Shown here one piece after another: positions 26,484-34,394 of a stretch of 35,868 bases of DNA. The notes below the pieces were generated by a model. The model worked only from the letters and a program-made list of their open reading frames with translations. It was not told the DNA's origin and did not search any database. A program made the position numbers and the translations under genes. Each line of letters begins with the position of its first letter. Positions within the stretch are counted from its first letter, which is position 1. The stretch comes from Candidatus Glomeribacter gigasporarum (GTDB lineage: Bacteria > Pseudomonadota > Gammaproteobacteria > Burkholderiales > Burkholderiaceae): assembly GCA_001684025.1 (NCBI GenBank), contig LXRJ01000005.1, positions 4,262 through 40,129 on the forward strand, read 5' to 3'.

Positions 26484-26785
26484 AATGGCGATCAGCAATC
26501 TAGTTGATCCTAAATTCGATTTTTCTTTTGCCTTGCTTTCGTCGGCTTCGGCTTGCTTCACAAATCCAATGATTTAGTCTTCTGTAAATCGATTTCCTTT
26601 CATGTCCGTCATCCATTCCATTTCTTATAGTTCGATGGATTTAGCTAACTTCCCCTTGGTGCGGTTTAAGGGGAGCAGGTCATTTAAATATGGAACAGGT
26701 TCGTAAACCCAGCGAGCGCCTTTTTCAGTGAGATGACTACTTTCGCGAGCGCATCGCTGCGCCGCGCAAGCCGCTGAAAAACGCG
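26484..26785. other. Intergenic region between the efflux operon and pth
   Basis: These 302 nt hold no convincing gene. The left 200 nt are relatively AT-rich with only a 30-codon ORF. The right end holds the 60-bp hairpin element described separately, abutting the pth stop codon. Both flanking genes end here (convergent), so no promoter is required. Confidence 0.6.
26721..26780 (+). repeat. 60-bp dispersed hairpin element, copy A
   Basis: It begins TTTTTCAGTGAGAT and ends GCGCAAGCCGCTGAAAA. The ends are inverted (TTTTCAG/CTGAAAA), and the wider arms 26715-26728 and 26774-26787 pair at 13 of 14 positions. A copy of exactly the same length lies in reverse orientation at 32030-32089, with about 42 of 60 positions identical by hand alignment. 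Both copies sit between convergent genes, so a bidirectional terminator or REP-like element is likely. Confidence 0.7.
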
Positions 26786-27376
26786 CTAGCTGACGCAATG
26801 TAATCTGTTCATTGCGTGCGTGGTGTCGCCTGTCACAATATGAGGCAATATGGAAAGTGCGCGGCGGATTGCATCGTTGATAAGCGCCTGCTCTTTAGGA
26901 CGCGGCGGCTTGAGCACAAACCGGGTAACCCCAATTTGGGCCTCTTTTGATGAGGAATCACGCGGATGGCCGATACCGATACGAAGCCGCCAATAATCTG
27001 GCGACGAAAGATGCAGAGTAATGTCTTTTAACCCATTATGTCCGCCGCTTCCGCCGCCTTGCTTGAGTTTGGCCGTGCCAGGCGGAAGATCAAGTTCATC
27101 ATGCACAATCAAAATTTCATCCGGCGAGATGTCGTAAAAGCGCGCGACCGCATGCACGGATCGTCCGGAACGGTTCATAAAAGTCTGAGGTTGCAATAAT
27201 CGCAGACTCAGGCCATGAAACCTGGCATGCGCGACATAGCCGTGAAAACGCGCTTCTGAGCGTAATGCGCCGCCTGCTTCGCTTGCGATTGCATCGATTA
27301 CCCAGAAACCGATGTTATGGCGCGTCGCTGCATATTCCGCGCCTGGATTGCCGAGGCCGGCAATGAGCTTAATCAT
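26786..27376 (-). CDS. pth: Peptidyl-tRNA hydrolase
   Basis: Pth releases peptides from peptidyl-tRNA that has dropped off ribosomes, recycling tRNA. The 196-residue protein starts IKLIAGLGNPGAEYAATRHNIGFWVID, which contains the conserved Asn and catalytic His (H20). Also present are the substrate-binding PQTFMNRSGRSV, the catalytic-Asp region ILIVHDELDLPPGTAKLKQGGGSGGHNGLKDI and RLRIGIGHP. Length is normal. It follows rplY by 55 nt, the same order (rplY-pth) seen in many betaproteobacteria, and is last in the prs-rplY-pth run. Confidence 0.97.
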   Translation of the reverse strand: MIKLIAGLGNPGAEYAATRHNIGFWVIDAIASEAGGALRSEARFHGYVAHARFHGLSLRLLQPQTFMNRSGRSVHAVARFYDISPDEILIVHDELDLPPGTAKLKQGGGSGGHNGLKDITLHLSSPDYWRLRIGIGHPRDSSSKEAQIGVTRFVLKPPRPKEQALINDAIRRALSILPHIVTGDTTHAMNRLHCVS

Positions 27377-27431
27377 TTACATTTGCTGAGCGGGCTACGG
27401 TATGCAGCTCAGCCAGCTGTTTCTATAGCTT

Positions 27432-28052
27432 CTATGAAGCGGCAGGCGCTTCATTGCCTTCACTGCTGGTATCCTCCGCGCCGGTCTCTTCAGAGGGAAC
27501 GGTTGCGGACAAGATCACAGGATTTTCTTGGAGCAGATAGAGGGCAAGCTCAACATGAGGCGGCAGCGATACGTCTTTGGCGTGCAGGGATTGGCCTGCG
27601 TTGAGATCCGACAAATCCACTTCGATAAATTCAGGTAAATGTGCAGGCAAGCAGACGATTTCGAGCTCGGTCATCACGTGAGTAATGATTGCGCCGCCTA
27701 ATTTGACTGCCTTCGATGTTTCCTGATTCAGATAGTGCAGCGGCACTTTTTTATGAATTTTCTTCTCTGCTTCGATGCGCTGGAAGTCGACATGGAGCAC
27801 CATCGGTTTGAACGGATGGCGTTGGATATCACGCAATAGCACCTGTTGCGATGTGCCGTCTAATTCAAGATCGAGAATTGAAGCGTGGAACGCCTCTTTT
27901 TCCAGCGCATGAAAGAGCGCATTATGATCTAATTCGACCATTTGCGGCGCGATGCCTGCGCCGTAAATAATGCCGGGCGCCTTTCCGCTCCGGCGCAGGC
28001 GGCGGCTCGCCCCCGTACCCTGCTGACTGCGCAATTGCGCGACGATTTTCAT
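27432..28052 (-). CDS. rplY: 50S ribosomal protein bL25, long CTC form
   Basis: bL25 binds 5S rRNA in the large ribosomal subunit. The 206-residue protein is of the long general-stress (CTC) form. The N-terminal L25 domain reads [28 protein letters not shown], with [17 protein letters not shown] near residue 75. A C-terminal TL5-like domain ([23 protein letters not shown]) follows, and the acidic tail is [27 protein letters not shown] lies upstream of the ATG at good spacing. It lies 39 nt after prs. Confidence 0.96.
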   Translation of the reverse strand: MKIVAQLRSQQGTGASRRLRRSGKAPGIIYGAGIAPQMVELDHNALFHALEKEAFHASILDLELDGTSQQVLLRDIQRHPFKPMVLHVDFQRIEAEKKIHKKVPLHYLNQETSKAVKLGGAIITHVMTELEIVCLPAHLPEFIEVDLSDLNAGQSLHAKDVSLPPHVELALYLLQENPVILSATVPSEETGAEDTSSEGNEAPAAS

Positions 28053-28091
28053 TACACTCTCCTATTTAATTGCCCGAGACCGGGCAATACA

Positions 28092-29045
28092 TCAACTCTC
28101 TGCAAATAATGACATCAACGATCCGCCGCACCAAATGCGTGAAAATGTTTCAGCAAACAGCGCGGCGCTCGATAGTTGATGAATTTTTTGGCAACTGCGC
28201 ATATTTTCGCGCAGCGCAATCGTATCGGTGACAATCAACTCGTCCAGTTCCGAAGCAGTGATACGGTTGATCGCATCTGCGGATAATACTGGATGCGTGG
28301 CAAAAGCAAACACCCGCCGCGCGCCGCGCTGCTTTAAAACATGCGCTGCTTTGCACAGCGTTCCCGCCGTATCGACGATATCATCCATGATGACGCAGGT
28401 GCGGTCGTCAACCTCCCCAATCACATTCATCACTTCGGCGATATTCGCTTTAGGACGCCGTTTGTCGATAATCGCAAGGTCAATGCCCAGTTGTTTCGCA
28501 AGCGCGCGCGCACGCACGACGCCGCCCACATCGGGGGAGACGACCAGCAAATTTTCATAATTTTGGGTGCGCAGATGGCTCAGTAAAAGAGGCGTCGCAT
28601 AGATGTTGTCCACCGGAATATCGAAGAAGCCCTGAATTTGATCAGAGTGCAAATCCATGGTGACAATCCGGTCCACGCCGGCAATCTGTAGCATATTGGC
28701 AACCACTTTAGCGGAGATCGCGACGCGCGCAGAACGCGGCCGCCGATCCTGGCGCGCGTAACCGAAATAGGGTATGGCCGCAGTGATGCGGCCCGCCGAT
28801 GCGCGCTTTAATGCATCGACCATAATGATCAACTCCATCAGATAGTCGTTTGCCGGCGCGTTGGTGGACTGTAGAACAAAGACTTCTTTGCCGCGCACGT
28901 TCTCTTGAATTTCGACATGCACCTCGCCGTCGGAAAAGCGGTTGACAACGGCTTTGCCGAGCGAGAGACTGAGGATTTCAACTACAGACTGGGCAAGCTC
29001 AGGATTAGCATTACCCGTGAATACCATCAGGCGATTGTGATTCAT
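28092..29045 (-). CDS. prs: Ribose-phosphate pyrophosphokinase
   Basis: Prs makes PRPP from ribose-5-phosphate and ATP for nucleotide, histidine and tryptophan synthesis. The 317-residue protein has the class I features. [25 protein letters not shown] leads, followed by the flexible loop [27 protein letters not shown]. The metal-binding [17 protein letters not shown] and the PRPP-binding loop [17 protein letters not shown] complete the set. The last 15 residues ([17 protein letters not shown]) look slightly different from the usual SISSLF-type end but are in frame. A 6-bp hairpin (CAGTCT/AGACTG) sits 2 nt before the ATG and could mask ribosome access. tRNA-Gln lies 49 nt upstream on the same strand. 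Confidence 0.97.
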   Translation of the reverse strand: MNHNRLMVFTGNANPELAQSVVEILSLSLGKAVVNRFSDGEVHVEIQENVRGKEVFVLQSTNAPANDYLMELIIMVDALKRASAGRITAAIPYFGYARQDRRPRSARVAISAKVVANMLQIAGVDRIVTMDLHSDQIQGFFDIPVDNIYATPLLLSHLRTQNYENLLVVSPDVGGVVRARALAKQLGIDLAIIDKRRPKANIAEVMNVIGEVDDRTCVIMDDIVDTAGTLCKAAHVLKQRGARRVFAFATHPVLSADAINRITASELDELIVTDTIALRENMRSCQKIHQLSSAALFAETFSRIWCGGSLMSLFAES

Positions 29046-29094
29046 GACAGTCTCAAGACTGCTAAGTTTGAGATATAGATAGAAAAATGAGTTT

Positions 29095-29170
29095 TGGCAG
29101 GGGAGGAAGGATTCGAACCTTCGAATGCCGGAATCAAAATCCGGTGCCTTAACCGCTTGGCGACTCCCCT
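29095..29170 (-). tRNA. tRNA-Gln(UUG)
   Basis: On the minus strand the acceptor stem AGGGGAG pairs with CTCCCCT. The anticodon stem CCGGA/TCCGG encloses the loop TTTTGAT with anticodon TTG. The T arm carries GGTTCGAATCC. The discriminator is G and the 3' CCA is encoded (29095-29097). It lies between ispE and prs, its usual place in Burkholderia-type genomes. Confidence 0.97.
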
Positions 29171-29188
29171 GAATTTTGAACGCGCTCG

Positions 29189-30073
29189 TCAGGACGTGTT
29201 TGAGAAAGAAAATAAAGGGTGCATCGCCAAGCTTGATGCCACGATGCTGCGCATTCCTTGCGGTAGTCTGGATTGTGCAGCGTACGCCTGCGCTTTATCT
29301 TTAAAGGCCGCGAACACGCTCGACCCCGTTCCCGTCATCCGCGCTGGCGCGATATGCCTAAACCAGGCAAGGAGATGCACGACTTGCACATATTTTTGCG
29401 CGACAAGCGGCTGCATATCATTGCGTCCAAAACCCTCCGGCCAAAGCGGATCGCATTGCCTCTCAGTAAAATCCGCAATTCTGATGATTTTCGTATGACG
29501 TGTCAATTCTGGCGCTGCGAAAATTTCGGCGGTTGTCACCTGCACATCCGGCGTGACGATCAGGAAATAACGGTTTGGAAGATCGATGGCGTGCAAACGT
29601 TCGCCAATGCCTTCGGCAAAGGCATTGCGGCCAAACACGAAAAACGGCACGTCCGCGCCTAGCGATAACGCGAGATGTTGCAATTGCGCGCGTGGCAAAT
29701 TAAGTCTCCAAAGCCGGTTCAGCGCGAGCAGCACACCGGCGGCATCTGAACTGCCGCCGCCTAATCCGGCGCCGATCGGCACACGCTTGTCGATGCCGAT
29801 CTCGACGCCGAGCGGGCAGCGCGTCTGCGCCTGCAGCAAGCGCGCCGCGCGCATGCTCAAGTCATTTTCCTCCGGCACATCCGGAGAAGCGGTTGTGCGC
29901 CGAATCACGGCATCATCGCGTACTCTGAAATGCAGCGTATCGCCATAATCCAGCAATTGGAAGACCGTTTGAATGGTGTGATAACCGTCTGGCCGTCGGC
30001 CTGTAATATGCAGGAACAGGTTCAATTTTGCAGGCGCTAAGCAAGATAGATGCGGTCGGTCGTCACTGAGCAT
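29189..30073 (-). CDS. ispE: 4-diphosphocytidyl-2-C-methyl-D-erythritol kinase
   Basis: IspE phosphorylates CDP-methylerythritol in the MEP route to isoprenoids. The 294-residue GHMP-family kinase has the N-terminal substrate region [35 protein letters not shown]. The ATP-binding loop is [26 protein letters not shown]-terminal GHMP motif appears as [14 protein letters not shown]. Length is as expected. It begins 6 nt after the rpe stop, so the two are probably co-transcribed; tRNA-Gln follows 18 nt downstream. The lipoprotein gene lolB, the usual upstream neighbour in betaproteobacteria, is missing from this position. Confidence 0.96.
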   Translation of the reverse strand: MLSDDRPHLSCLAPAKLNLFLHITGRRPDGYHTIQTVFQLLDYGDTLHFRVRDDAVIRRTTASPDVPEENDLSMRAARLLQAQTRCPLGVEIGIDKRVPIGAGLGGGSSDAAGVLLALNRLWRLNLPRAQLQHLALSLGADVPFFVFGRNAFAEGIGERLHAIDLPNRYFLIVTPDVQVTTAEIFAAPELTRHTKIIRIADFTERQCDPLWPEGFGRNDMQPLVAQKYVQVVHLLAWFRHIAPARMTGTGSSVFAAFKDKAQAYAAQSRLPQGMRSIVASSLAMHPLFSFSNTS

Positions 30074-30079
30074 AAAGGT

Positions 30080-30805
30080 TCACGATCCAGCCTGAACGCT
30101 CTTAAACGGAGTGGCTGCGGCTGTAAGCGCACAGCGCATGGCTTGAATCGCTGCGCGATAGTCGGGTTGCTTGAAAATCGCTGAACCGGCAACAAAAGTA
30201 TCGGCCCCTGCCATCGCGATGGCGGCGATATTGTCTGCGTTGACGCCGCCATCGACCTCCAGGCGGATTTCCCGCCCGGTGTGTTGGGTATACGCATCGA
30301 TGCGCGCGCGCGCCGCGCGCAGTTTATTCAGCGCCTCTGGAATGAACGCTTGGCCGCCGAAGCCGGGATTGACTGACATCATCAAAATCAAATCAAGCCG
30401 TTCCATCACATGGTTCAGAATGTGGAGCGGAGTCGCCGGATTAAAGGCCAGGCCCGCTTCACATCCGTGCGCGCGGATCAGCGCGAGCGTGCGGTCGATA
30501 TGATCCGAGGCTTCAGGATGAAAACTAATGATATGGGCGCCTGCTTTGGCGAATTCAATCGCGATTTGATCCACTGGACGCACCATTAAATGGATATCGA
30601 GCGGTATATCTAAATGTTCACGCTCTAAATGTTGACGCAGCGCAGCGCACACTATCGGGCCGACGGTTAGATTCGGCACATAGTGATTATCCATCACGTC
30701 AAAATGGATCCAGTCCGCGCCCGCGTCTGCGACTTGACACACTTCTTCGCCCAAGCGGGCAAAATCAGCAGACAAAATACTCGCGGCGATGCGGTAGCGC
30801 GTCAT
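30080..30805 (-). CDS. rpe: Ribulose-phosphate 3-epimerase
   Basis: Rpe interconverts ribulose-5-phosphate and xylulose-5-phosphate in the pentose phosphate pathway, feeding the transketolase coded earlier in this window. The 241-residue TIM-barrel protein starts [18 protein letters not shown]. It carries [19 protein letters not shown] (metal ligands), IDIHLMV-type [30 protein letters not shown] and [11 protein letters not shown]. The C-terminal end (residues about 226-241) is a little longer than usual. It is divergent from bamC, 67 nt from the bamC start, and sits directly before ispE instead of its common gph/trpE neighbours. Confidence 0.96.
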   Translation of the reverse strand: MTRYRIAASILSADFARLGEEVCQVADAGADWIHFDVMDNHYVPNLTVGPIVCAALRQHLEREHLDIPLDIHLMVRPVDQIAIEFAKAGAHIISFHPEASDHIDRTLALIRAHGCEAGLAFNPATPLHILNHVMERLDLILMMSVNPGFGGQAFIPEALNKLRAARARIDAYTQHTGREIRLEVDGGVNADNIAAIAMAGADTFVAGSAIFKQPDYRAAIQAMRCALTAAATPFKSVQAGS

Positions 30806-30872
30806 AATACAATCTTGTCATTTCTCTACGATGGTCAATCAGCCGTCTCTCGTTTGTTATCAAAGAAAGCTT

Positions 30873-32006
30873 ATGAAAATCCGTCTTCGTCGCACTTCAT
30901 TTCATATTGCAGTGCTCTCAACTATAACCATGATAAGCCTTGCTGTTTCAGGGTGCAGTCTGCCCAATACAAAGCAGATTGACTACAAAAGCACAGAAAA
31001 ATCGAACGTATCCGCGCTGGAAATACCGCCTGATATTGTATCCGTGCCGGAAAATCCGGTTGAAGTCTCTGATCGTGTGCTGGCGCCTGTTCCTGGCATG
31101 CGTATCGAGCGTGCGGATGATGCACCTTGGCTGGTGGTAGATCATAAAACGCTTGAGCAACTTTGGCCTCAAGTGCGCGAATTCTGGCAGGCGCAGGGCT
31201 TTAAGCTGCCGGTGGATAATCTCGCGCGCGGTGTTCTTGAAACGGACTGGAAGATATCTCGTGCCCATCTTAACCAAGGCGCGATCCGCAATGCATTGTC
31301 GAAAGTAGAGCGGCTTGGCAACGCCTATGTGGCCTCTGAAAAGAATAAATACCGCACCCGGCTTCTTGCCAAGCCGGATGGCCGGACTTGGATATCGATT
31401 CATCATCAGAGCCAGCATGAGATGCTCACAGGAATCACAAAAGAGACGACACAATGGCAGCCCGCACCCAATAATCCGAGTCTGGAAGCGGAATATTTGC
31501 AGCGTTTGATGTATGCGTTAGCAGGCGAGAATATGCCCAAAACGTTGGCAGATGAAAGCACACTCAAAGAAAAATCGCAGCCTAGGGAGCGCCAGGCAAC
31601 GGTGCCTTCCGCACCGGCTTTAGAGTCTATACGCCAAAGTCCAGAAATGCCGGAGAATGCCCCTGCACAACTTAAATTGAATGCTTCATTTGATCAAGTC
31701 TGGATGCAAACGGGCTTAGCGTTAGAGCGCGCAAACTTAACTATCGCTGAGCGCGACCGTATGCAAGGCATTTATATTCTGCGTTATTATGTAGCGCCTT
31801 CTAAGGCTCGGCAGGCTAAGCGAACCAGCGTGTGGCGCCGGATGTTCCCAAAAAAAGAAGACAAACAGGCGCAGCGGTATAGGCTGAAAGTCCAAGCGTT
31901 AGATTCCGGCACCACGCAGATTTTTGTCGCGCATGAACCGGGAAACGCAGATACGTCAGTGCCTGCGCGGCATATTTTGCAACTGCTGGCGCAGCAATTG
32001 CGTTAG
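30873..32006 (+). CDS. bamC: Outer-membrane assembly lipoprotein BamC
   Basis: BamC is an accessory lipoprotein of the BAM complex that inserts beta-barrels such as TolC-type channels and autotransporters into the outer membrane. The ATG at 30873 (MKIRLRRTSFHIAVLS) was chosen because it gives a normal signal peptide; the frame extends 14 codons upstream. The 377-residue protein has lipobox AVSGC and then an unstructured segment (IDYKSTEKSNVSALEIPPDIVS) typical of the BamD-binding lasso. Two helix-grip domains follow: one around LWPQVREFWQAQGFKLPVDN...GVLETDW and one around FDQVWMQTGLALERANLTIAERDRMQGIYILRYY. A linker of about 50 polar residues separates them. The usual upstream dapA is not here. 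Confidence 0.92.
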   Translation: MKIRLRRTSFHIAVLSTITMISLAVSGCSLPNTKQIDYKSTEKSNVSALEIPPDIVSVPENPVEVSDRVLAPVPGMRIERADDAPWLVVDHKTLEQLWPQVREFWQAQGFKLPVDNLARGVLETDWKISRAHLNQGAIRNALSKVERLGNAYVASEKNKYRTRLLAKPDGRTWISIHHQSQHEMLTGITKETTQWQPAPNNPSLEAEYLQRLMYALAGENMPKTLADESTLKEKSQPRERQATVPSAPALESIRQSPEMPENAPAQLKLNASFDQVWMQTGLALERANLTIAERDRMQGIYILRYYVAPSKARQAKRTSVWRRMFPKKEDKQAQRYRLKVQALDSGTTQIFVAHEPGNADTSVPARHILQLLAQQLR

Positions 32007-32029
32007 CGCATTTTTATCGAAACCTTCGA

Positions 32030-32089
32030 TTTTCAGCGGCTTGCGCTAAGCCGCTTCGCACTCGCTCCTTATGCAATCTCGCTGAAAAA
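32030..32089 (-). repeat. 60-bp dispersed hairpin element, copy B
   Basis: On the minus strand it begins TTTTTTCAGCGAGAT-like and ends GCGCAAGCCGCTGAAAA, with the same length and end sequences as copy A at 26721-26780. It contains an additional perfect 8-bp hairpin AGCGGCTT/AAGCCGCT (32035-32055). It fills most of the 87-nt gap between the convergent bamC and hsp20 genes and probably terminates one or both. Confidence 0.7.
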
Positions 32090-32093
32090 AGCG

Positions 32094-32597
32094 TTAAGCG
32101 GGTGCATGCGCTACCGCGATTTCCCGATAACGCTCCGAACCGCCTGCTTTTTTGGGGATTTCAATCCAAAGCATGCCTTTTTTAAAAGTGGCGTTCACCT
32201 TTTCAGTATCGGCCGATTCCGGTAGCGGTATATTGCGCTGATAGGAACCATAGGCGATCTCACGCATCGCGTAGTTTTGGCCTTTATCTTTCTGGGAAAC
32301 CGTTTTTTCGCCTTTGATCGTGAGCACGTGGTCGCTGATTGAAATTTTCAAGTCTTCAGGGCCCATACCTGGCACTTCCGCTTCTACTTTGAGCATATCT
32401 TGAGTATCAATGATATCCACGCAGGGATGAATCATCAGATTTTCCCAATCTCCAAAAGAAGCGGAAGAACGTTCAAAATCGCGATAGAAGTCTTCCATCA
32501 TCCGTTCAAAGGCCGTGTCAAACGGCGAAAATAAATTTCGGCGGACCTGAACGGGAAGGGGCAGTGACCGTCCCCAATGCGTCAAAGGATTTTTCAT
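32094..32597 (-). CDS. Small heat-shock protein, Hsp20/alpha-crystallin family
   Basis: This ATP-independent holdase chaperone prevents aggregation of unfolded proteins in the cytosol. The 167-residue protein has an N-terminal segment with SPFDTAFERMMEDFYRDFE. The alpha-crystallin domain runs from about residue 55 (PCVDIIDTQDMLKVEAEVPGMGPEDLKISISDHVLTIKGEK) through YGSYQRNIPLPESADTEKVNATFKKGMLWIEIPKK. GGAGAT lies 9 nt before the ATG. A perfect FNR box is 86 nt upstream. It would sit at -41.5 if transcription starts near 32648, where a TATTCT -10-like hexamer is suitably placed. It is thus likely induced by oxygen limitation as in Burkholderia low-oxygen loci; the link is inferred. Confidence 0.95.
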   Translation of the reverse strand: MKNPLTHWGRSLPLPVQVRRNLFSPFDTAFERMMEDFYRDFERSSASFGDWENLMIHPCVDIIDTQDMLKVEAEVPGMGPEDLKISISDHVLTIKGEKTVSQKDKGQNYAMREIAYGSYQRNIPLPESADTEKVNATFKKGMLWIEIPKKAGGSERYREIAVAHAPA

Positions 32598-32682
32598 GAT
32601 GAATATCTCCGGAAAGTGATGCGCATAAATCTCAAATCAGTCGTAATAATTTATAGAATATTCCAATCTGATATTCAACACA

Positions 32683-32696
32683 TTGATATAGATCAA
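32683..32696. promoter_or_regulatory. FNR/ANR box between hsp20 and fnr
   Basis: Perfect consensus TTGAT-ATAG-ATCAA. It is in the 236-nt divergent spacer, 86 nt from the hsp20 ATG and 137 nt from the fnr ATG. The spacing to a TATTCT hexamer (32655-32660, minus strand) fits a class II activated promoter for hsp20; autoregulation of fnr from the same site is also possible. Confidence 0.85.
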
Positions 32697-32833
32697 AGTG
32701 AATTGGATCTATCTAAATATTAGAAAATTAAACGGGTTGTTGATTAAAATTTAGAGTGCGCATGAACAATGTAATGTAGCGCAGACAGTTTATTAAGTTT
32801 AATCATCATCCGGAATTTGCGAGGCTGATATTC

Positions 32834-33544
32834 ATGCTCGGGAAACCCAAGGCCGCGGTCAGAAAACATGTTTCATGCAGCGATTGTGCAGTCAATCGCA
32901 TTTGCATGTTCAAAGGCGGTGCGAGGCCGGAGGCTAGAGTCCTCGATCTGATTATTGAAGAAGAGTTGTTCCTGGAAAAAGGCTGTGTGGTCTGCGATTC
33001 GAGCGGGCCTGCGCGTAATTTATATGCTGTACGCGCCGGCACACTGAAGGAATGCACGGTTGATCGAGCCGGCAAGGAAAGAGTGATTGATTTCTATTTT
33101 CCAGGCGAGATCGTCGGTCTGGATGCGCTGAGCCAGCGTATTTATCACTATGCCACGATCTCAATTGAGAAAAGCACCGTGTGCCGAATACCGTTCGACA
33201 GTCTGCTTGAGCGGATCAAACACATTCCAGGGCTGCCCCAGCAGCTTCTCAATCTGATGAGCAGACAATTGTTCAATCGCACTTTGCTGAATCATTTTCA
33301 ATCCGCGGAGCAGCAATTGGCGGCTTTTCTAGTCGCGTTATCGCAACGTTTCGCGCAACCTGGACGATTGGGCGCTTCTTACCGGCTCAGTATGTCCCGC
33401 CACGATATTGCCGGTTATCTGCAACTCACGACAGAAACTGTCAGCCGTGTTTTTACCCGTTTTAGACGGCAGGGGCTGATTACAGTCAATAAAAAATACA
33501 TTGTGATTAATAAACCCGCAGAATTGGCAGAGCTGGCCGCTTGA
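32834..33544 (+). CDS. fnr: FNR/ANR-type oxygen-sensing transcription regulator
   Basis: This Crp/Fnr-family regulator senses oxygen through a 4Fe-4S cluster. The 236-residue protein has three N-terminal cysteines in CSDCAVNRIC (C15, C18, C24) spaced as in E. coli FNR (C-x2-C-x5-C). The fourth, internal cysteine is in STVCRIPF. The cyclic-nucleotide-binding-like barrel and dimer helix (QQLLNLMSRQLFNRTLLNHFQSAEQQLAAFLVALSQRF) are intact. The C-terminal helix-turn-helix YLQLTTETVSRVFTRF keeps E, S and R, the residues that read TTGAT half-sites. GAGG lies 9 nt before the ATG. Two matching boxes flank the gene, so it probably controls its neighbours: hsp20 and the BON-CBS-reductase genes. Confidence 0.95.
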   Translation: MLGKPKAAVRKHVSCSDCAVNRICMFKGGARPEARVLDLIIEEELFLEKGCVVCDSSGPARNLYAVRAGTLKECTVDRAGKERVIDFYFPGEIVGLDALSQRIYHYATISIEKSTVCRIPFDSLLERIKHIPGLPQQLLNLMSRQLFNRTLLNHFQSAEQQLAAFLVALSQRFAQPGRLGASYRLSMSRHDIAGYLQLTTETVSRVFTRFRRQGLITVNKKYIVINKPAELAELAA

Positions 33545-33568
33545 GCGCTGGCAGTGAGCCATCATTTC

Positions 33569-33582
33569 TTGATCCAGATCAA
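33569..33582 (+). promoter_or_regulatory. FNR/ANR box upstream of the BON-domain gene
   Basis: Perfect consensus TTGAT-CCAG-ATCAA, 25 nt after the fnr stop and 91 nt before the BON-gene ATG. A start site near 33617 would put it at -41.5 with CATACT (33605-33610) as the -10 element. It is expected to activate the BON-CBS genes under low oxygen. Confidence 0.85.
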
Positions 33583-33626
33583 TGCTTCGCCTGAGGAAGC
33601 ATTCCATACTACCCAAATAAAAATCG

Positions 33627-33647
33627 TTTATGAAATAACTTCTAGAA
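33627..33647. repeat. Dispersed 21-bp motif, second full copy
   Basis: The reverse complement begins TTCTAGAAGTTATTTC and matches the motif at 5946-5966 at 20 of 21 positions. It lies between the predicted transcription start and the ribosome binding site of the BON gene, so it would be part of that mRNA leader. Confidence 0.6.
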
Positions 33648-33673
33648 AAAAAGAATTGAAAAGGAGGATAGGG

Positions 33674-34333
33674 ATGAAAAAGAGCGAGCAACTCTATGCG
33701 GATGTGATGGAAAAACTCGAATTCGAACCCAGCGTCGATGCGTCCGATATCACGATCCGGGTCGATGGTGAGGTCGTCACCTTAGGCGGTGAAGTCGGCA
33801 GTCTATTCGAGAAACATGCGGCCGAGCGGGCGGTGCAAAGTGTCTCCGGCGTGAAAGGCATTGCCAATGAACTCAAAATCAAGCTCACGCCCGAGTGGCA
33901 GCGGTCTGATACAGACATCGCCAACGCCGCGCTGAATGCGCTGAAGTGGAATAGCGCGGTGCCTAGAGACCGGGTTCAAGTCAGTGTTGAAGACGGATAC
34001 GTCACCTTAAGCGGTACGGTGGATTGGTGGTACCAGAGCGAAGCAGCGGCGAAAGCCGTTCAATGGCTCTCCGGCGTCAAAAATATTGTGAATCACATCA
34101 CTTTACAAAGCCATATCTTGCCGCGCGATGTTCAATCCCAGATCCATCGGGAATTTCATCGGCATGCGCAACTAGATGCCGACCGGATTCAAGTGGAAGT
34201 GTCAGGCAGCCATGTCGCGCTCAAAGGCGAGGTGCGTTCCTGGTTTGAGCTGGAAGAAGCCAGCCACAGCGCCTGGTCGGTGCCGGGCGTGACGCAGGTC
34301 GATAATCAGTTGGTGATCCGCTATACCGCTTAA
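33674..34333 (+). CDS. Protein with three BON domains (OsmY-like)
   Basis: BON domains bind membranes or lipids and occur in osmotic/envelope stress proteins such as OsmY. The start at 33674 has a strong AGGAGG site 6 nt upstream; the frame continues 40 codons farther but without support. The 219-residue protein consists of three tandem BON repeats at about residues 5-70, 78-145 and 150-216. Each has the pattern I-x-V-x2-G-x-V-x-L-x-G-x-V followed by A-x2-A-V/W-x2-V-x-G-V (for example ITIRVDGEVVTLGGEV and VQVSVEDGYVTLSGTV). No signal peptide is seen, so it may be cytosolic, unlike OsmY. It has a perfect FNR box upstream and is followed by the CBS gene 61 nt downstream. Confidence 0.94.
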   Translation: MKKSEQLYADVMEKLEFEPSVDASDITIRVDGEVVTLGGEVGSLFEKHAAERAVQSVSGVKGIANELKIKLTPEWQRSDTDIANAALNALKWNSAVPRDRVQVSVEDGYVTLSGTVDWWYQSEAAAKAVQWLSGVKNIVNHITLQSHILPRDVQSQIHREFHRHAQLDADRIQVEVSGSHVALKGEVRSWFELEEASHSAWSVPGVTQVDNQLVIRYTA

Positions 34334-34394
34334 AAACGGTCAAACACGATTTTTATTTAGAACACGTTAAAGGAAGAAATCTAGGGAGAGCCGG

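Noticed and set aside
26485-26577. A 30-codon ORF after the efflux operon
   Set aside because: Too short, no ribosome binding site, and composition like the AT-rich spacer around it.
10631-26706. Identical 12-mer ACAGGTTCGTAA at 10631-10642 and 26695-26706
   Set aside because: Similarity does not extend beyond 12 nt; two occurrences are not enough to call a repeat in 36 kb read by eye.
33554-33673. A 40-codon N-terminal extension of the BON protein
   Set aside because: It would include the FNR box and the dispersed repeat copy as coding sequence; the ATG at 33674 has a strong AGGAGG site.
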